DNA of 64,000 bases from positions 1 through 64,000 of the forward strand of contig CBDCIT010000007.1 of the NCBI GenBank assembly GCA_965217615.1, in the 5' to 3' direction. Positions 8,903 to 17,501 of this stretch are shown here, in pieces. Source of the stretch: CAVOAK01 sp965217615 (lineage in GTDB: Bacteria > Pseudomonadota > Alphaproteobacteria > UBA8366 > CAVOAK01). Each line of letters begins with the position of its first letter. Position 1 is the stretch's first letter. The translations under genes and the position numbers were made by a program. Below the pieces are notes generated by a model that saw nothing but the letters and a program-made list of their open reading frames with translations, ran no database searches and was not told the DNA's origin.

Positions 8903-10346
8903 CAGCCCGTTGATTAAGTCGGCGCCGTCTGATTCTCTGGTTCCCTGATTTGCAGGGGGGGTTGCCGATGGCGATGGGACGGCAGAAGGCTGGTCAGGGG
9001 GATCTGATGGTGAGCTGGTCGGAGATGCCGCGCTCTCCGGGTCATGTGTTTTATGACCGCCTGCAGTCGGTGCTGATCGAGGGCGGCTTCGACGCCTTTG
9101 CCGAGGCGAGCTGCCGGCCTTATTACGCGGCCCGGATGGGCGCGCCCTCGGTGCCGCCCGGGCGCTATTTCCGGATGCACCTGGTGGGCTACTTCGAGGG
9201 CATCGACAGCGAGCGCGGTCTGGAGTGGCGCTGCTCGGACTCGCTTTCGCTGCGGGCGTTCCTGCGACTGGGGAGCCGTGATCGGGTACCGGACCATTCC
9301 TGGCTGTCACGAAGCCGCACGCGCCTGCCCCATGAAGTCCACGCGGCGGTCTTCGACTGGGTTCTGGTGCTGATCGCCGAGGCGGGGCTGATCAAGGGCG
9401 AGCGCATCGGCGTCGATGCCTCGACCATGGAGGCCAACGCGGCGCTGCGGAACATCGTGCGGCGCGCCAACGGCGAAGGCTACCGGGAGATGCTGGAGCG
9501 CCTGGCCCGGGAAAGCGGCGTCGAGACACCCACGGCCGAGGATCTGGCGCGTCTGGAGCGGAAGCGCAAGGGCAAGAAGCTTTCCAACACGGATTGGGTT
9601 TCGAAGAGCGACCCCGAGGCCAAGATCGCCAAGATGAAGGACGGCACGACGCATCTGGCCTACAAGCCCGAGCACGCGGTGGATCTGGACACCGGCGCGG
9701 TGGTGGCGGCCGAGCTGCACCCGGCCGATGAGGGCGACACCACGACGCTTTCCAAGACCCTGGCGAAGGCCGAGGCAAACCTCGGGGCGGTGGATGCGGC
9801 ACCGACGTCGGAGGACCCGGCCGAATGCGTCGCCGACAAAGGTTATCACTCACGGGCGGTCTTGAGGGCTCTGGACGACAGTCCCTGGAAGACCCGGATC
9901 GCGGCGCCCAAGCAGACCGGCTTTTCGCGCTGGCACGGTGATGAGGCGGCGCGGCGCGCGGTCACCAACAACCGTGCGCGGCTCAAGTCCGGGGTCGCCC
10001 GCGAGGCCTTCAAGCTGCGCGCCGAGATCGTCGAGCGCTGCTTTGCCCACAACCTCGATCGTGGCGGCATGCGACGAACCTGGCTGCGCGGGCGAGAGAA
10101 TGTGCACAAGCGATACCTGCTCCACGTCGCCGGCCACAATCTATCGTTACTGATGCGCCAGCTCATCGGCGCCGGCACCCCGCGGGAGGCCGTGGCGGGC
10201 GGATATGGCGGTATTTTCGTTCTGCTCACGCCCACCGGGGCCATGCTGGTGGCACGGGGGGGTTCGCAAAGCGGCCAGTCGGCTTTCGCCGCCGCATTCT
10301 TCATCTGGGGGTGAGAGCCGGAAAAAGCCACTTAATCAACGGGCTG
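8903..10346 (+). mobile_element. IS1182-family insertion sequence, copy B
   Basis: 1444 bp with CAGCCCGTTGATTAAGT inverted ends and 4-bp duplications TTCT (8899-8902 and 10347-10350). The uninterrupted target sequence is present in copy H at about 18398-18412 (AACCTTCTGGGTC), which proves the boundaries and the duplication length. Confidence 0.97.
8968..10314 (+). CDS. IS1182-family transposase (copy B)
   Basis: 448 residues from ATG 8968, full length and with all catalytic residues seen in copy A (GVDASTMEAN, DKGYHS, AEIVERCF). A run of seven G precedes the start codon region and another seven-G run lies near the 3' end, where other copies vary. Differences from copy A are single substitutions, for example Thr-Ser in APTSED, so the two copies separated recently. 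Confidence 0.93.
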   Translation: MAMGRQKAGQGDLMVSWSEMPRSPGHVFYDRLQSVLIEGGFDAFAEASCRPYYAARMGAPSVPPGRYFRMHLVGYFEGIDSERGLEWRCSDSLSLRAFLRLGSRDRVPDHSWLSRSRTRLPHEVHAAVFDWVLVLIAEAGLIKGERIGVDASTMEANAALRNIVRRANGEGYREMLERLARESGVETPTAEDLARLERKRKGKKLSNTDWVSKSDPEAKIAKMKDGTTHLAYKPEHAVDLDTGAVVAAELHPADEGDTTTLSKTLAKAEANLGAVDAAPTSEDPAECVADKGYHSRAVLRALDDSPWKTRIAAPKQTGFSRWHGDEAARRAVTNNRARLKSGVAREAFKLRAEIVERCFAHNLDRGGMRRTWLRGRENVHKRYLLHVAGHNLSLLMRQLIGAGTPREAVAGGYGGIFVLLTPTGAMLVARGGSQSGQSAFAAAFFIWG

Positions 10347-11653
10347 TTCTGGGTCATGCTCCCAAACACATGCATGACGAGCTGAGCGAAGATTACCGCG
10401 ATATGATCTATGCCGACACTGCCTCCGAGGTGGAAACCCGCCGCAAGGCGTTTGTCCGCAAGTGGCGGCTGAAATGCAGGGCCGTCGCGGACAGCCTCGC
10501 AGAAGCGGGCGACAAGCTCTTTACCTTCACGCGCCTGTCCAAGAGCCAATGGAAATCAGCCCGAACGACCAACGCCATTGAGCGTCTCAACGAGGAGTTC
10601 AAGCGCCGGATCAAAACACAGACCGTGCTGCCGTGTCCCGAAACAGTGCCGATGCTCCTCTGGGCGCTCCTCGCTTCCGGCCAAATCCAGATGCGCAAAG
10701 TCGATGGATGGGAAACCCTCGATCAGCTAATCGCCGACGAAACCCTTGACCGAGCGGCCTGACCGCCGCAAAACTCAGCCCGCTCGGAGAGGCGCCAAAA
10801 CCAATTTCCACCACTTTCGAGACACAACCCCTGCAAGTAGGCTTGGGCACTCACGTATATAGGTCCCCAAAATTACGCCCCACTATGCAGGCCATCGCAA
10901 GCGCCTGCGCGCACGCTTTCTTGCAACCGAAGGCGAGGGTTTGGCCGACTACGAACTCCTGGAATTCGTGCTCGCCCAGGCCATCCCGCGCATTGACACA
11001 AAACCGGTGGCAAAACGGCTGATTAAGCGTTTCGGCGACTTCGCGGCAGTGATCAATGCCGAGGCACGGGCATTGGGGGAGGTCGACGGCGTCGGTGAGG
11101 CCGCGGCAACCGCGCTCAAGATTATCCGTGCTGCGGCGCTCCGCCACGCACGTCACGAAATAATGGATCGTCCTGTTCTCGCCTCGTGGGACAGGCTTGT
11201 CGATTACTGCATGGCCGCGATGGCGCATGCCACGATCGAGGAATTCCGGCTGCTGTTTCTTGATCGGCGCAACGTCTTGATCGCCGACGAGGTGCAGCAG
11301 CACGGCACCGTCGATCATACGCCGCTTTACCCGCGCGAGGTCGTGAAGCGGGCGCTGGAGCTCGGCGCTTCGGCGATCATCATGGTGCACAATCACCCGT
11401 CCGGCGATCCGACGCCCTCGGACCCCGACATCGCCATGACCCTTGAGGTGAGCGAGGCAGCGGAGAAACTCGGCATCGCACTTTACGATCACCTGGTGAT
11501 CGGCAAGGGCAGCCACGCCAGTTTCCGGAGCCTCGGGCTGTTGTAGCAGTTTCGAGCGTTGGCGCTCCGGCGGAGACCACTTCCAACCACCCTATTGGTG
11601 CAGCGGCCGATCAGCCGTTCTATAAGAACACCAGACCTCATCGGAGATTGCAT

Positions 11654-13903
11654 ATGGAACCGCGCGCCACTTACCTCGCTGAGCGTCTGGGACGCGTCGC
11701 GCTATCTCCGAGCGGCAAATTCGAGGCGGGCAGCTATGAGTCCTTCACACTCATCTTCACTGCCGGTGACTTCGGCATAGACGAAAGCGGCAGCATCAAA
11801 TTGCTGTTGCGGCTAGCGTCAGACGTCGGCAGACCGCAATTCGACGATCCAGCGGCATCGAACTACGTCACGGTCGAAACCGAGGCTGACGTGAATTTGG
11901 AGTGTAGCTATGACGCGTATGCGACCACGCGGCCCTGGACAAAAACGCTACACATAAAGGTGAGCGGCGGGCACCTCAGCCCGGGTGATACGGTTACCAT
12001 CCGGTTCGGCGACACGCGCGAAGGCTCACCTGGTTGGCGGCTCCAGACATTCTGTGAGAAGAAGTTCGAGTTCCGAACCACGATCGACGCATTTTCAACC
12101 CACGAGTGGGCGATTCTGCCCGATAGCCCATCGATTGAAATCGTCCCTGGCCCTCCACACCTCTGGAAAGCAGTGCTGCCAACACTGCGCCGCGTCGGCG
12201 AACGCTTCCGTTTCGGTATCAAGGCCGAAGACGCGATGGGCAACCCAAGCGACCAGGTAGATCAAACGGTTGCATTGAGTGCGAGCGCGCCGATCTCGGG
12301 ACTACCGGAAACCGCAACAATAAAGCCCGGCGAAAAAACGCTTGTGGTCGACGGACTTAGCGTTGCGGAGCCCGGCACATTCACAGTGCAAGTTCGCGAC
12401 GTAGACGGCGAACTCCTGTCGACAAGCAACCCATTGCGCATAGAGCGAGACGCACCGCTGGTCGCCTACTGGGGCGATCTGCACGCCCAGAGCGAAGAGA
12501 CGGTTGGCACCAATTCGGCGCGAGAATATTTCGAGTTCGGCCGCGACTACGCGTTTCTCGATGTCTGCAGCCATCAAGCCAACGACTTTCAAATACAACA
12601 GGAGTTTTGGGCCGAACTCAATCGACTCACGGCGGAACTCAACGAGCCGGGCCGGTTCGTCACGCTTCCAGGATACGAATGGTCCGGCAATCCAGCGGTA
12701 GGCGGCGACCGCAACGTTTATTTCCGCGAGGAAGGCCGGCCGATCCGACGTTGCTCGCACGCACTGGTGGACGATTTGAGCGACGTCGACATCGACTGTC
12801 CCACAGCAAGCGACCTGTTCGAGTCCCTAATCGCCGCCAAAGAGGACGTGGTGTGCTACGCGCACTGTGGCGGCCGACCAGCCGATATAAAATACGCGCA
12901 TGACGGTCGTTTGGAACACTCGGTCGAAGTTCACTCCGGCCATGGCTCGTTTGAATGGATACTCAATGACGCCTTCGAGATGGGCTATCGGGTTGGCGTC
13001 GTGTGCAACAGCGACGGCCACCGCGGCCGCATCGGCGCCTATTATCCCGGAGCCTCGCACTTCGTGACTGGCGGCCTCACCTGCTTCCTGCTCCCCGAAC
13101 TTTCGCGCAATGCGGTGTTCGAGGGCATACGAAGCAGGCATCATTTTGGCACGACGGGCACGCGCATGTTTCTCGATGTCGCCACCCACTTTGCTTCGCC
13201 AGCGACGATTTACGGCGACGACCCGGCCCTCGGACCGGCAACCGGACAAGCCTCGTCTCGGGCAATGATGGGCGACATTGTGCAAACGGAAGAGGACGAG
13301 GTCGATCTGGTCGTCGACATTGCCGGCGGCGCGGCGCTCGAACGGGTCGAGATCCGCAACGGCCTGGACACGCTGGAGACGATACACCCATACACCGCCG
13401 CCGACCTCGGCGCCCGGATTCGCGTTGTTTGGCAGGGCGCAGAGCATCGCGGTCGGAGACGCCACACCACCTGGGACGGCGACGCAAAATTCAAGGGAAA
13501 CAGTATCTTGCGCACGCAAGCGATAAACTTTTGGAATCCCTATCGGACTTTGGAACGACGCGGTGAGGACGGTCTGGCATGGCAATCGTTCACGTCTGGC
13601 TCGTTTGCCGGATTCGATGCCTGGCTTGCCGAGGCGGGTGCCGGAACATTGTTGCTTCATACGCCACTCTTGGACTTCGAAATTCCCGCTCAGGAAATCG
13701 GGCTTGAGGCGAAAATTTTCGACTGCGGCGGACTCGATCGAAAAGTGACGGTCCAGCGCATGCCCGACGAGGCTTCCACCAATGAGATGCGGGTCGAGCG
13801 TCACATCACCCTGCGTGAGAGCGGCGACAATCCACTCTACGTTTGTGTCACACAGGAGGATGGGCACCAGGCGTGGTCGAGCCCGATCTACGTCTTCCGC
13901 TGA
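11654..13903 (+). CDS. DUF3604 (PHP-like) protein
   Basis: 749 residues from ATG 11654 with CGGAG just upstream. The N-terminal third is beta-rich (two immunoglobulin-like segments, 20-265 roughly). From about residue 275 the sequence YWGDLHAQSEET is the DUF3604 entry motif with a probable metal-binding Asp and His, followed by VCSHQANDFQ, LPGYEWSGN, VCYAHCGG, VCNSDGHRGRIG and TGTRMFLD, consistent with a PHP-type hydrolase fold. There is no signal peptide, so it is probably cytoplasmic. Substrate is unknown; the family is frequent in marine and symbiotic proteobacteria with organophosphonate or sugar catabolism. It is not in an operon with neighbours (107-base gap after radC). Confidence 0.85.
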   Translation: MEPRATYLAERLGRVALSPSGKFEAGSYESFTLIFTAGDFGIDESGSIKLLLRLASDVGRPQFDDPAASNYVTVETEADVNLECSYDAYATTRPWTKTLHIKVSGGHLSPGDTVTIRFGDTREGSPGWRLQTFCEKKFEFRTTIDAFSTHEWAILPDSPSIEIVPGPPHLWKAVLPTLRRVGERFRFGIKAEDAMGNPSDQVDQTVALSASAPISGLPETATIKPGEKTLVVDGLSVAEPGTFTVQVRDVDGELLSTSNPLRIERDAPLVAYWGDLHAQSEETVGTNSAREYFEFGRDYAFLDVCSHQANDFQIQQEFWAELNRLTAELNEPGRFVTLPGYEWSGNPAVGGDRNVYFREEGRPIRRCSHALVDDLSDVDIDCPTASDLFESLIAAKEDVVCYAHCGGRPADIKYAHDGRLEHSVEVHSGHGSFEWILNDAFEMGYRVGVVCNSDGHRGRIGAYYPGASHFVTGGLTCFLLPELSRNAVFEGIRSRHHFGTTGTRMFLDVATHFASPATIYGDDPALGPATGQASSRAMMGDIVQTEEDEVDLVVDIAGGAALERVEIRNGLDTLETIHPYTAADLGARIRVVWQGAEHRGRRRHTTWDGDAKFKGNSILRTQAINFWNPYRTLERRGEDGLAWQSFTSGSFAGFDAWLAEAGAGTLLLHTPLLDFEIPAQEIGLEAKIFDCGGLDRKVTVQRMPDEASTNEMRVERHITLRESGDNPLYVCVTQEDGHQAWSSPIYVFR

Positions 13904-14005
13904 GCGTCATGCGGCGCGAGTGGCGGGAATGTTTTCAACGCCGTCCGCCATATGTGGTATAAATCAGCAGATCGGTTGGTATATGTTGTGTGCCGGAGTC
14001 GGGTC

Positions 14006-14485
14006 ATGGCGATGATTAAATGTGTGCTCAACAAGAAAATGACAGGCGCGAAGGCGTTTCTTCCATTGTTTGCATTGCTTGCCGCTGCCTGCACGACGGC
14101 AGGGACCGTTCCCACCGGTGCGCCTGCTTCGGCGGACGGCGAACAGCCGCAGCAAGGGTTTGTCGTTTTCACCGATATTCCAATGCCGGCCGACGCTTCG
14201 GTCGAACTCGACCAGACCATTGTGCTTGGAACCGGCGAGGATTGGATGGGCCGTGTTACGATCAAGGCGAAGACGGGCCTGACGAGTGTCTTCGACTTCT
14301 ACCGCGAGCAAATGCCGCAATTCGGATGGCAGGAGCTTACAGTCCTGCGCAGTGCAACAAGCGTTCTCACTTACACGCGTGGCGAGCGTATTGCCACAAT
14401 CCAGATCGAAACCAAGGCGGGCCCGTTCAGCGGCTCGCGGATCATCTTCAGCGTCTCGCCGCGCGGAGCGCAACCGCAGACCTGA
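14006..14485 (+). CDS. Lipoprotein of unknown function
   Basis: 159 residues from ATG 14006, or 148 from ATG 14039, which gives a tighter signal peptide. TGAKAFLPLFALLAAAC is a lipobox (LAAAC), so the mature protein is lipid-anchored at Cys. The rest is a small alpha/beta domain with FTDIPMPADASVELDQTIVLGTGEDWMGR and FDFYREQMPQFGWQ. This pattern of a membrane-anchored domain ending in a Trp-containing helix recurs in alphaproteobacterial lipoproteins without a known role. Confidence 0.8.
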   Translation: MAMIKCVLNKKMTGAKAFLPLFALLAAACTTAGTVPTGAPASADGEQPQQGFVVFTDIPMPADASVELDQTIVLGTGEDWMGRVTIKAKTGLTSVFDFYREQMPQFGWQELTVLRSATSVLTYTRGERIATIQIETKAGPFSGSRIIFSVSPRGAQPQT

Positions 14486-14551
14486 AGAACCATCTGGCAC
14501 AGTGCATCGTCACCGCTTGCTCATCACCTGGCCGCCGTCTAGAATAGGCCC

Positions 14552-15209
14552 ATGTCGCTCAACAGTCAGCTGCCCAACGGTGTAACCCTCGCCTGGCCGA
14601 CACCGGTTTATCGAAAGGTCTGGCCCAATGATGAGGCGTTTGCCGGGAAGCTCGGCGAGATCATTCTCGAGAAAGAAAACTACCCCGGGCATTCAGCGCG
14701 CACTCATCGGCGGTTGGCATTCCGAGCTCGACTTGCTGGAGTGGCCCTACCCGGAGGTGGCGATCCTGAAAGACCGCATCTCGGAGGTTGCCCGCGAAAT
14801 GAGCCAACTCGGACTGCACGGACGGAGGGGAAAAATCAGCGGCAATGTGACGACCACCGCCTGGGCAAACGTCAGCCGCACTGGACACTTTCATCGCCTC
14901 CACTCACATGCGAATTCGAGCTGGTCCGGCGTCTACTACGTTGCAACCGGCGAACGCGACCATTCGCGAGCAGAGAACGGCCTCATCGAACTGGTCGACC
15001 CACGCCTTGGCGTCGAGATGGTGCCGATTCCAGGCGATCCATTTGGCGAGAAACTGCGCTTCGATCCAGAGGTCGGCATGATGCTCGTCTTCCCAAGCTG
15101 GCTACAGCATTTCGCCGACCCGTTCTTTGGCGCGGGCGCCCGTATCTCGATCGCCTTCAACGTACTCATCGCCAACTTCACGATTACCGAGGAACCGGCG
15201 GATCAATAA
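14552..15209 (+). pseudogene. 2OG-Fe(II) oxygenase (TIGR02466-like), frameshifted
   Basis: ATG 14552 starts LNSQLPNGVTLAWPTPVYRKVWP and reads well to NYPGH; the rest of the family sequence is in another frame (GGWHSELDLLEWPYPEVAILKDRI ... ANVSRTGHFHRLHSHANSSWSGVYYV ... VGMMLVFPSWLQHF ... RISIAFNVLIANF). Removing one C from the C4 run at 14683-14686 joins the two halves exactly (NYPGIQRALIGGW). HFHRLH holds the likely metal His residues and RISIAFN the co-substrate Arg. The lesion could be a real frameshift or a homopolymer sequencing error. It is 16 bases from purB. Confidence 0.8.
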
Positions 15210-15225
15210 TCATACGAGACGCGGC

Positions 15226-16524
15226 ATGATCCCACGTTACAGCCGGCCCGAAATGTCCCGAATTTGGGAGCCGGAAACTCGATTCCGGATTTGGCTCGAA
15301 ATTGAAGCTCACGCGGCCGATGCGCAGGCGCAATTAGGAATAATCCCAAAGGAAGCCGCGAGCGCAGTGTGGAAACGTGGAAAATTCGATATCGCACGCA
15401 TCGAGGAGATCGAAAACGAAACACATCATGACGTGATCGCATTCCTCACCAACCTAGCTGAACATGTTGGGCCGGAAGCCCGCTTCGTCCATCAAGGCAT
15501 GACCTCTTCCGACGTCCTCGATACATGCCTTGGCGTACAACTCTCGCAGGCCGCCGACCTGCTTATCGCCGACGTTAACGGGCTCCTAGCCGCGCTTCAC
15601 GCGCGGGCGGAGGAGCATAAACAGACGATTTGTATTGGCCGCAGTCACGGGATTCACGCCGAACCGACGACGTTTGGACTAAAGCTCGCGGGCCACTATG
15701 CCGAATTTAGCCGTGACCTCCATAGGCTCAAGTCCGCACGCGAAGAAATCGCGACCTGCGCGATTTCCGGTGCCGTCGGAACGTTTGCAACGATTGACCC
15801 GCGTGTCGAAGCCTACGTATCTGAAAAACTTCAACTCGCTCCAGAGCCGATTTCAACTCAGGTCATCCCGCGAGACCGCCACGCAACTTTCGTCGCCACA
15901 CTCGCTATTATTGCGAGCGGAGTTGAACGCCTGGCAACAGAAATTCGCCATTTGCAACGCACCGAAGTCCGCGAGGCAGAGGAGTATTTCCTACCCGGTC
16001 AAAAAGGCTCGTCGGCGATGCCACACAAGCGCAATCCAGTGCTCTCGGAAAACGTAACGGGATTAGCCCGAATGATCCGCGCGGCAGTCGGGCCGGCGCT
16101 CGAAAATATTGTCCTGTGGCATGAGCGCGACATTTCCCATTCGTCGGTTGAACGTGTGATGCTGCCCGACACCACGGTCGCACTCGATTTTGCGCTTGCT
16201 CGACTTACCGACATCGTTGAACGGCTTGTCGTTTACCCCGAGACGATGCGAGCCAACCTCGAACGCCTAAACGGACTGGTGCATTCCCAGCGTGTACTTT
16301 TGGCCATAACACAAGCCGGAATGGACCGCGAAGCGGCATACAAAGTGGTCCAGCGCAATGCGATGGAAGTATGGAAAGGCGGTCATCAATTCCTTGACTT
16401 GCTCAAGTCCGATACCGACATCAAAAAGTATCTGCAGAGCAAAGACTTGGAGTCCCTGTTCGATTTTGACTACCACACAAAACATGTGGACACGATTTTT
16501 GCACGTGTGTTTGGCGCCACTTAG
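15226..16524 (+). CDS. purB: Adenylosuccinate lyase
   Basis: 432 residues from ATG 15226, which matches the usual MIPRYSRPEM start; upstream in-frame codons lie in the previous gene. The fumarase/aspartase signature GSSAMPHKRNP is at about residue 260, and SHGIHAEPTTFGLK and MTSSDVLDT carry catalytic residues. It cleaves SAICAR and adenylosuccinate to release fumarate, two steps of purine synthesis. Its 3' end overlaps the start of the next gene. Confidence 0.96.
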   Translation: MIPRYSRPEMSRIWEPETRFRIWLEIEAHAADAQAQLGIIPKEAASAVWKRGKFDIARIEEIENETHHDVIAFLTNLAEHVGPEARFVHQGMTSSDVLDTCLGVQLSQAADLLIADVNGLLAALHARAEEHKQTICIGRSHGIHAEPTTFGLKLAGHYAEFSRDLHRLKSAREEIATCAISGAVGTFATIDPRVEAYVSEKLQLAPEPISTQVIPRDRHATFVATLAIIASGVERLATEIRHLQRTEVREAEEYFLPGQKGSSAMPHKRNPVLSENVTGLARMIRAAVGPALENIVLWHERDISHSSVERVMLPDTTVALDFALARLTDIVERLVVYPETMRANLERLNGLVHSQRVLLAITQAGMDREAAYKVVQRNAMEVWKGGHQFLDLLKSDTDIKKYLQSKDLESLFDFDYHTKHVDTIFARVFGAT

Positions 16525-17501
16525 ACTCGTCGCAACGCTGACGTTGCTCGCAGCCGCTCCCGCGGAGGCGCAGACGCTTACCATAATCAATCCGGTAGCT
16601 GGAGACGTAGACGGCGCGCTACGGCTGGCTGCATTGGGACTCGAAGAACCGAAGGATCAAGGTGCCGCGCTCGTCGGGCTTGTTGCGGCCGCGCTAAAGC
16701 GCACCAACCTGAAGGCCGCCCGGGCTGAGATTAAGGGCTTCCGCGACGACATCTGGCGAGCACGCGCCCTGCTTCTAATCGCCGATCGTCAACACAAGAG
16801 CGGACAATCCAGCTCGGCACGTGAAAGTCTTCAACTGGCTGCGCGCGGCATCAGAACGGACGTGCCGCTGCGAGATGATGGGAAAATTCTACACACACTC
16901 GTGACACGTCAGGCGGAAATCGGCGATTTTGCCGGCGCACTTGCCACCGCTAAACGCATTCCAGACGAAGTTGACCGTGTTCGCGCCATGGTCGAGGCGG
17001 CCAACGCACGCCTCGAAATCACAGATGGCGCCGCAGCGGCGGCAGTCGAGAAATCGCTAAAGGATGCTTTTGCCGCAGCAAAAAGCATTGAAGGCCGTCG
17101 GTCCGAAGTCGGACAGGTTCTCATTGAAATCGGCAGTGCACAGGCTGCCGTGAAGGACGTGGCAGGTACGCGCGAAACGTTCGATTTTGCGCGAACCAGT
17201 TTGCTGGCCGCCGACTTCAAGGAACGCGATAACACGCTCGCGGCGCTCGCAGCAGCTCAAGTGCTGTCCGGCGACCGAATCCAAGCGATGAACATAGTTC
17301 GCGCCATGGAGAACGAAGCTCTCCGCTCGATGGCCCTGGCATCCGTCGCTGGGGCATTGGCAGAGCGTTCCGATCTTGATTCCGCACGACCTCTGTTTCG
17401 TCTCGCCTTTGAAGATGCGGTTAAGACAGTCAACGAAGAGATCCGCAACGAAATCCTACAGCATATTCTCATAGAGCAGACACGCTCCAGGCTATTCAAT
17501 G

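Larger units (their letters stand above)
8088..10762 (+). pseudogene. IS256-family (Mutator-type) transposase, split by copy B
   Basis: ATG 8088 starts MKNTTETSALSLLAN; the frame stops being transposase at 8902, where copy B enters after HRNLL, and resumes at 10351 with HAPKHMHDELSEDY up to TGA at 10762. Rejoined, it is about 408 residues with the family's DDE residues: Asp in LILDGTVIKTRL, Asp in FVIVDGAPGLEAAL and Glu in TTNAIERLNEEFKRR. It is the only one of three copies with an otherwise full-length frame (FLGRCRYGREDAL is complete here), so it was probably the source of activity before copy B landed. Confidence 0.93.
7988..10829 (+). mobile_element. IS256-family insertion sequence, copy G, itself interrupted
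   Basis: Ends are GGCTGTGTCTCGAAAGTGG on the left and the inverse of GGTTGTGTCTCGAAAGTGG on the right, flanked by 8-bp duplications CCTGCAAG (7980-7987 and 10830-10837). Removing IS1182-type copy B (8903-10346) and its duplication leaves 1394 bp, 12 bp longer than copies H and I, because this copy keeps the segment those two lost. Confidence 0.95.
7128..10866 (+). mobile_element. Element X: non-autonomous inverted-repeat element with a secreted-protein passenger
   Basis: The ends carry imperfect inverted repeats: GGGAATTATATGCGTGAGTG... on the left and the reverse complement of ...CACGTATATAGGTCC on the right, sharing CGTGAGTGCCCAAG exactly. They are flanked by perfect 9-bp direct repeats CCAAAATTA. 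Without the two IS elements now inside it the element is about 889 bp. It holds a leader rich in hairpins and one gene for a secreted protein that stops one base before the right repeat. There is no transposase or recombinase in it, so it must be moved in trans. The family is not recognised. Confidence 0.8.
7064..11546 (+). pseudogene. radC: RadC/JAB-domain protein split by nested mobile elements
   Basis: ATG 7064 encodes about 20 residues ending KDSKI, after which element X enters at 7128. The gene resumes at 10876 with TPHYAGHRKRLRARF. Deleting 7128-10866 and one copy of the 9-bp duplication CCAAAATTA (7119-7127 and 10867-10875) gives one clean reading frame to the stop at 11546. The C-terminal half has the JAMM metalloprotease-like motif HNHPSGDPTPSDPD and an N-terminal helix-hairpin-helix region (VDGVGEAAATAL). 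RadC's role is unsettled despite its DNA-repair name. A truncated product could start at TTG 10941, but it would lack the N-terminus and has no clear promoter. Confidence 0.93.
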
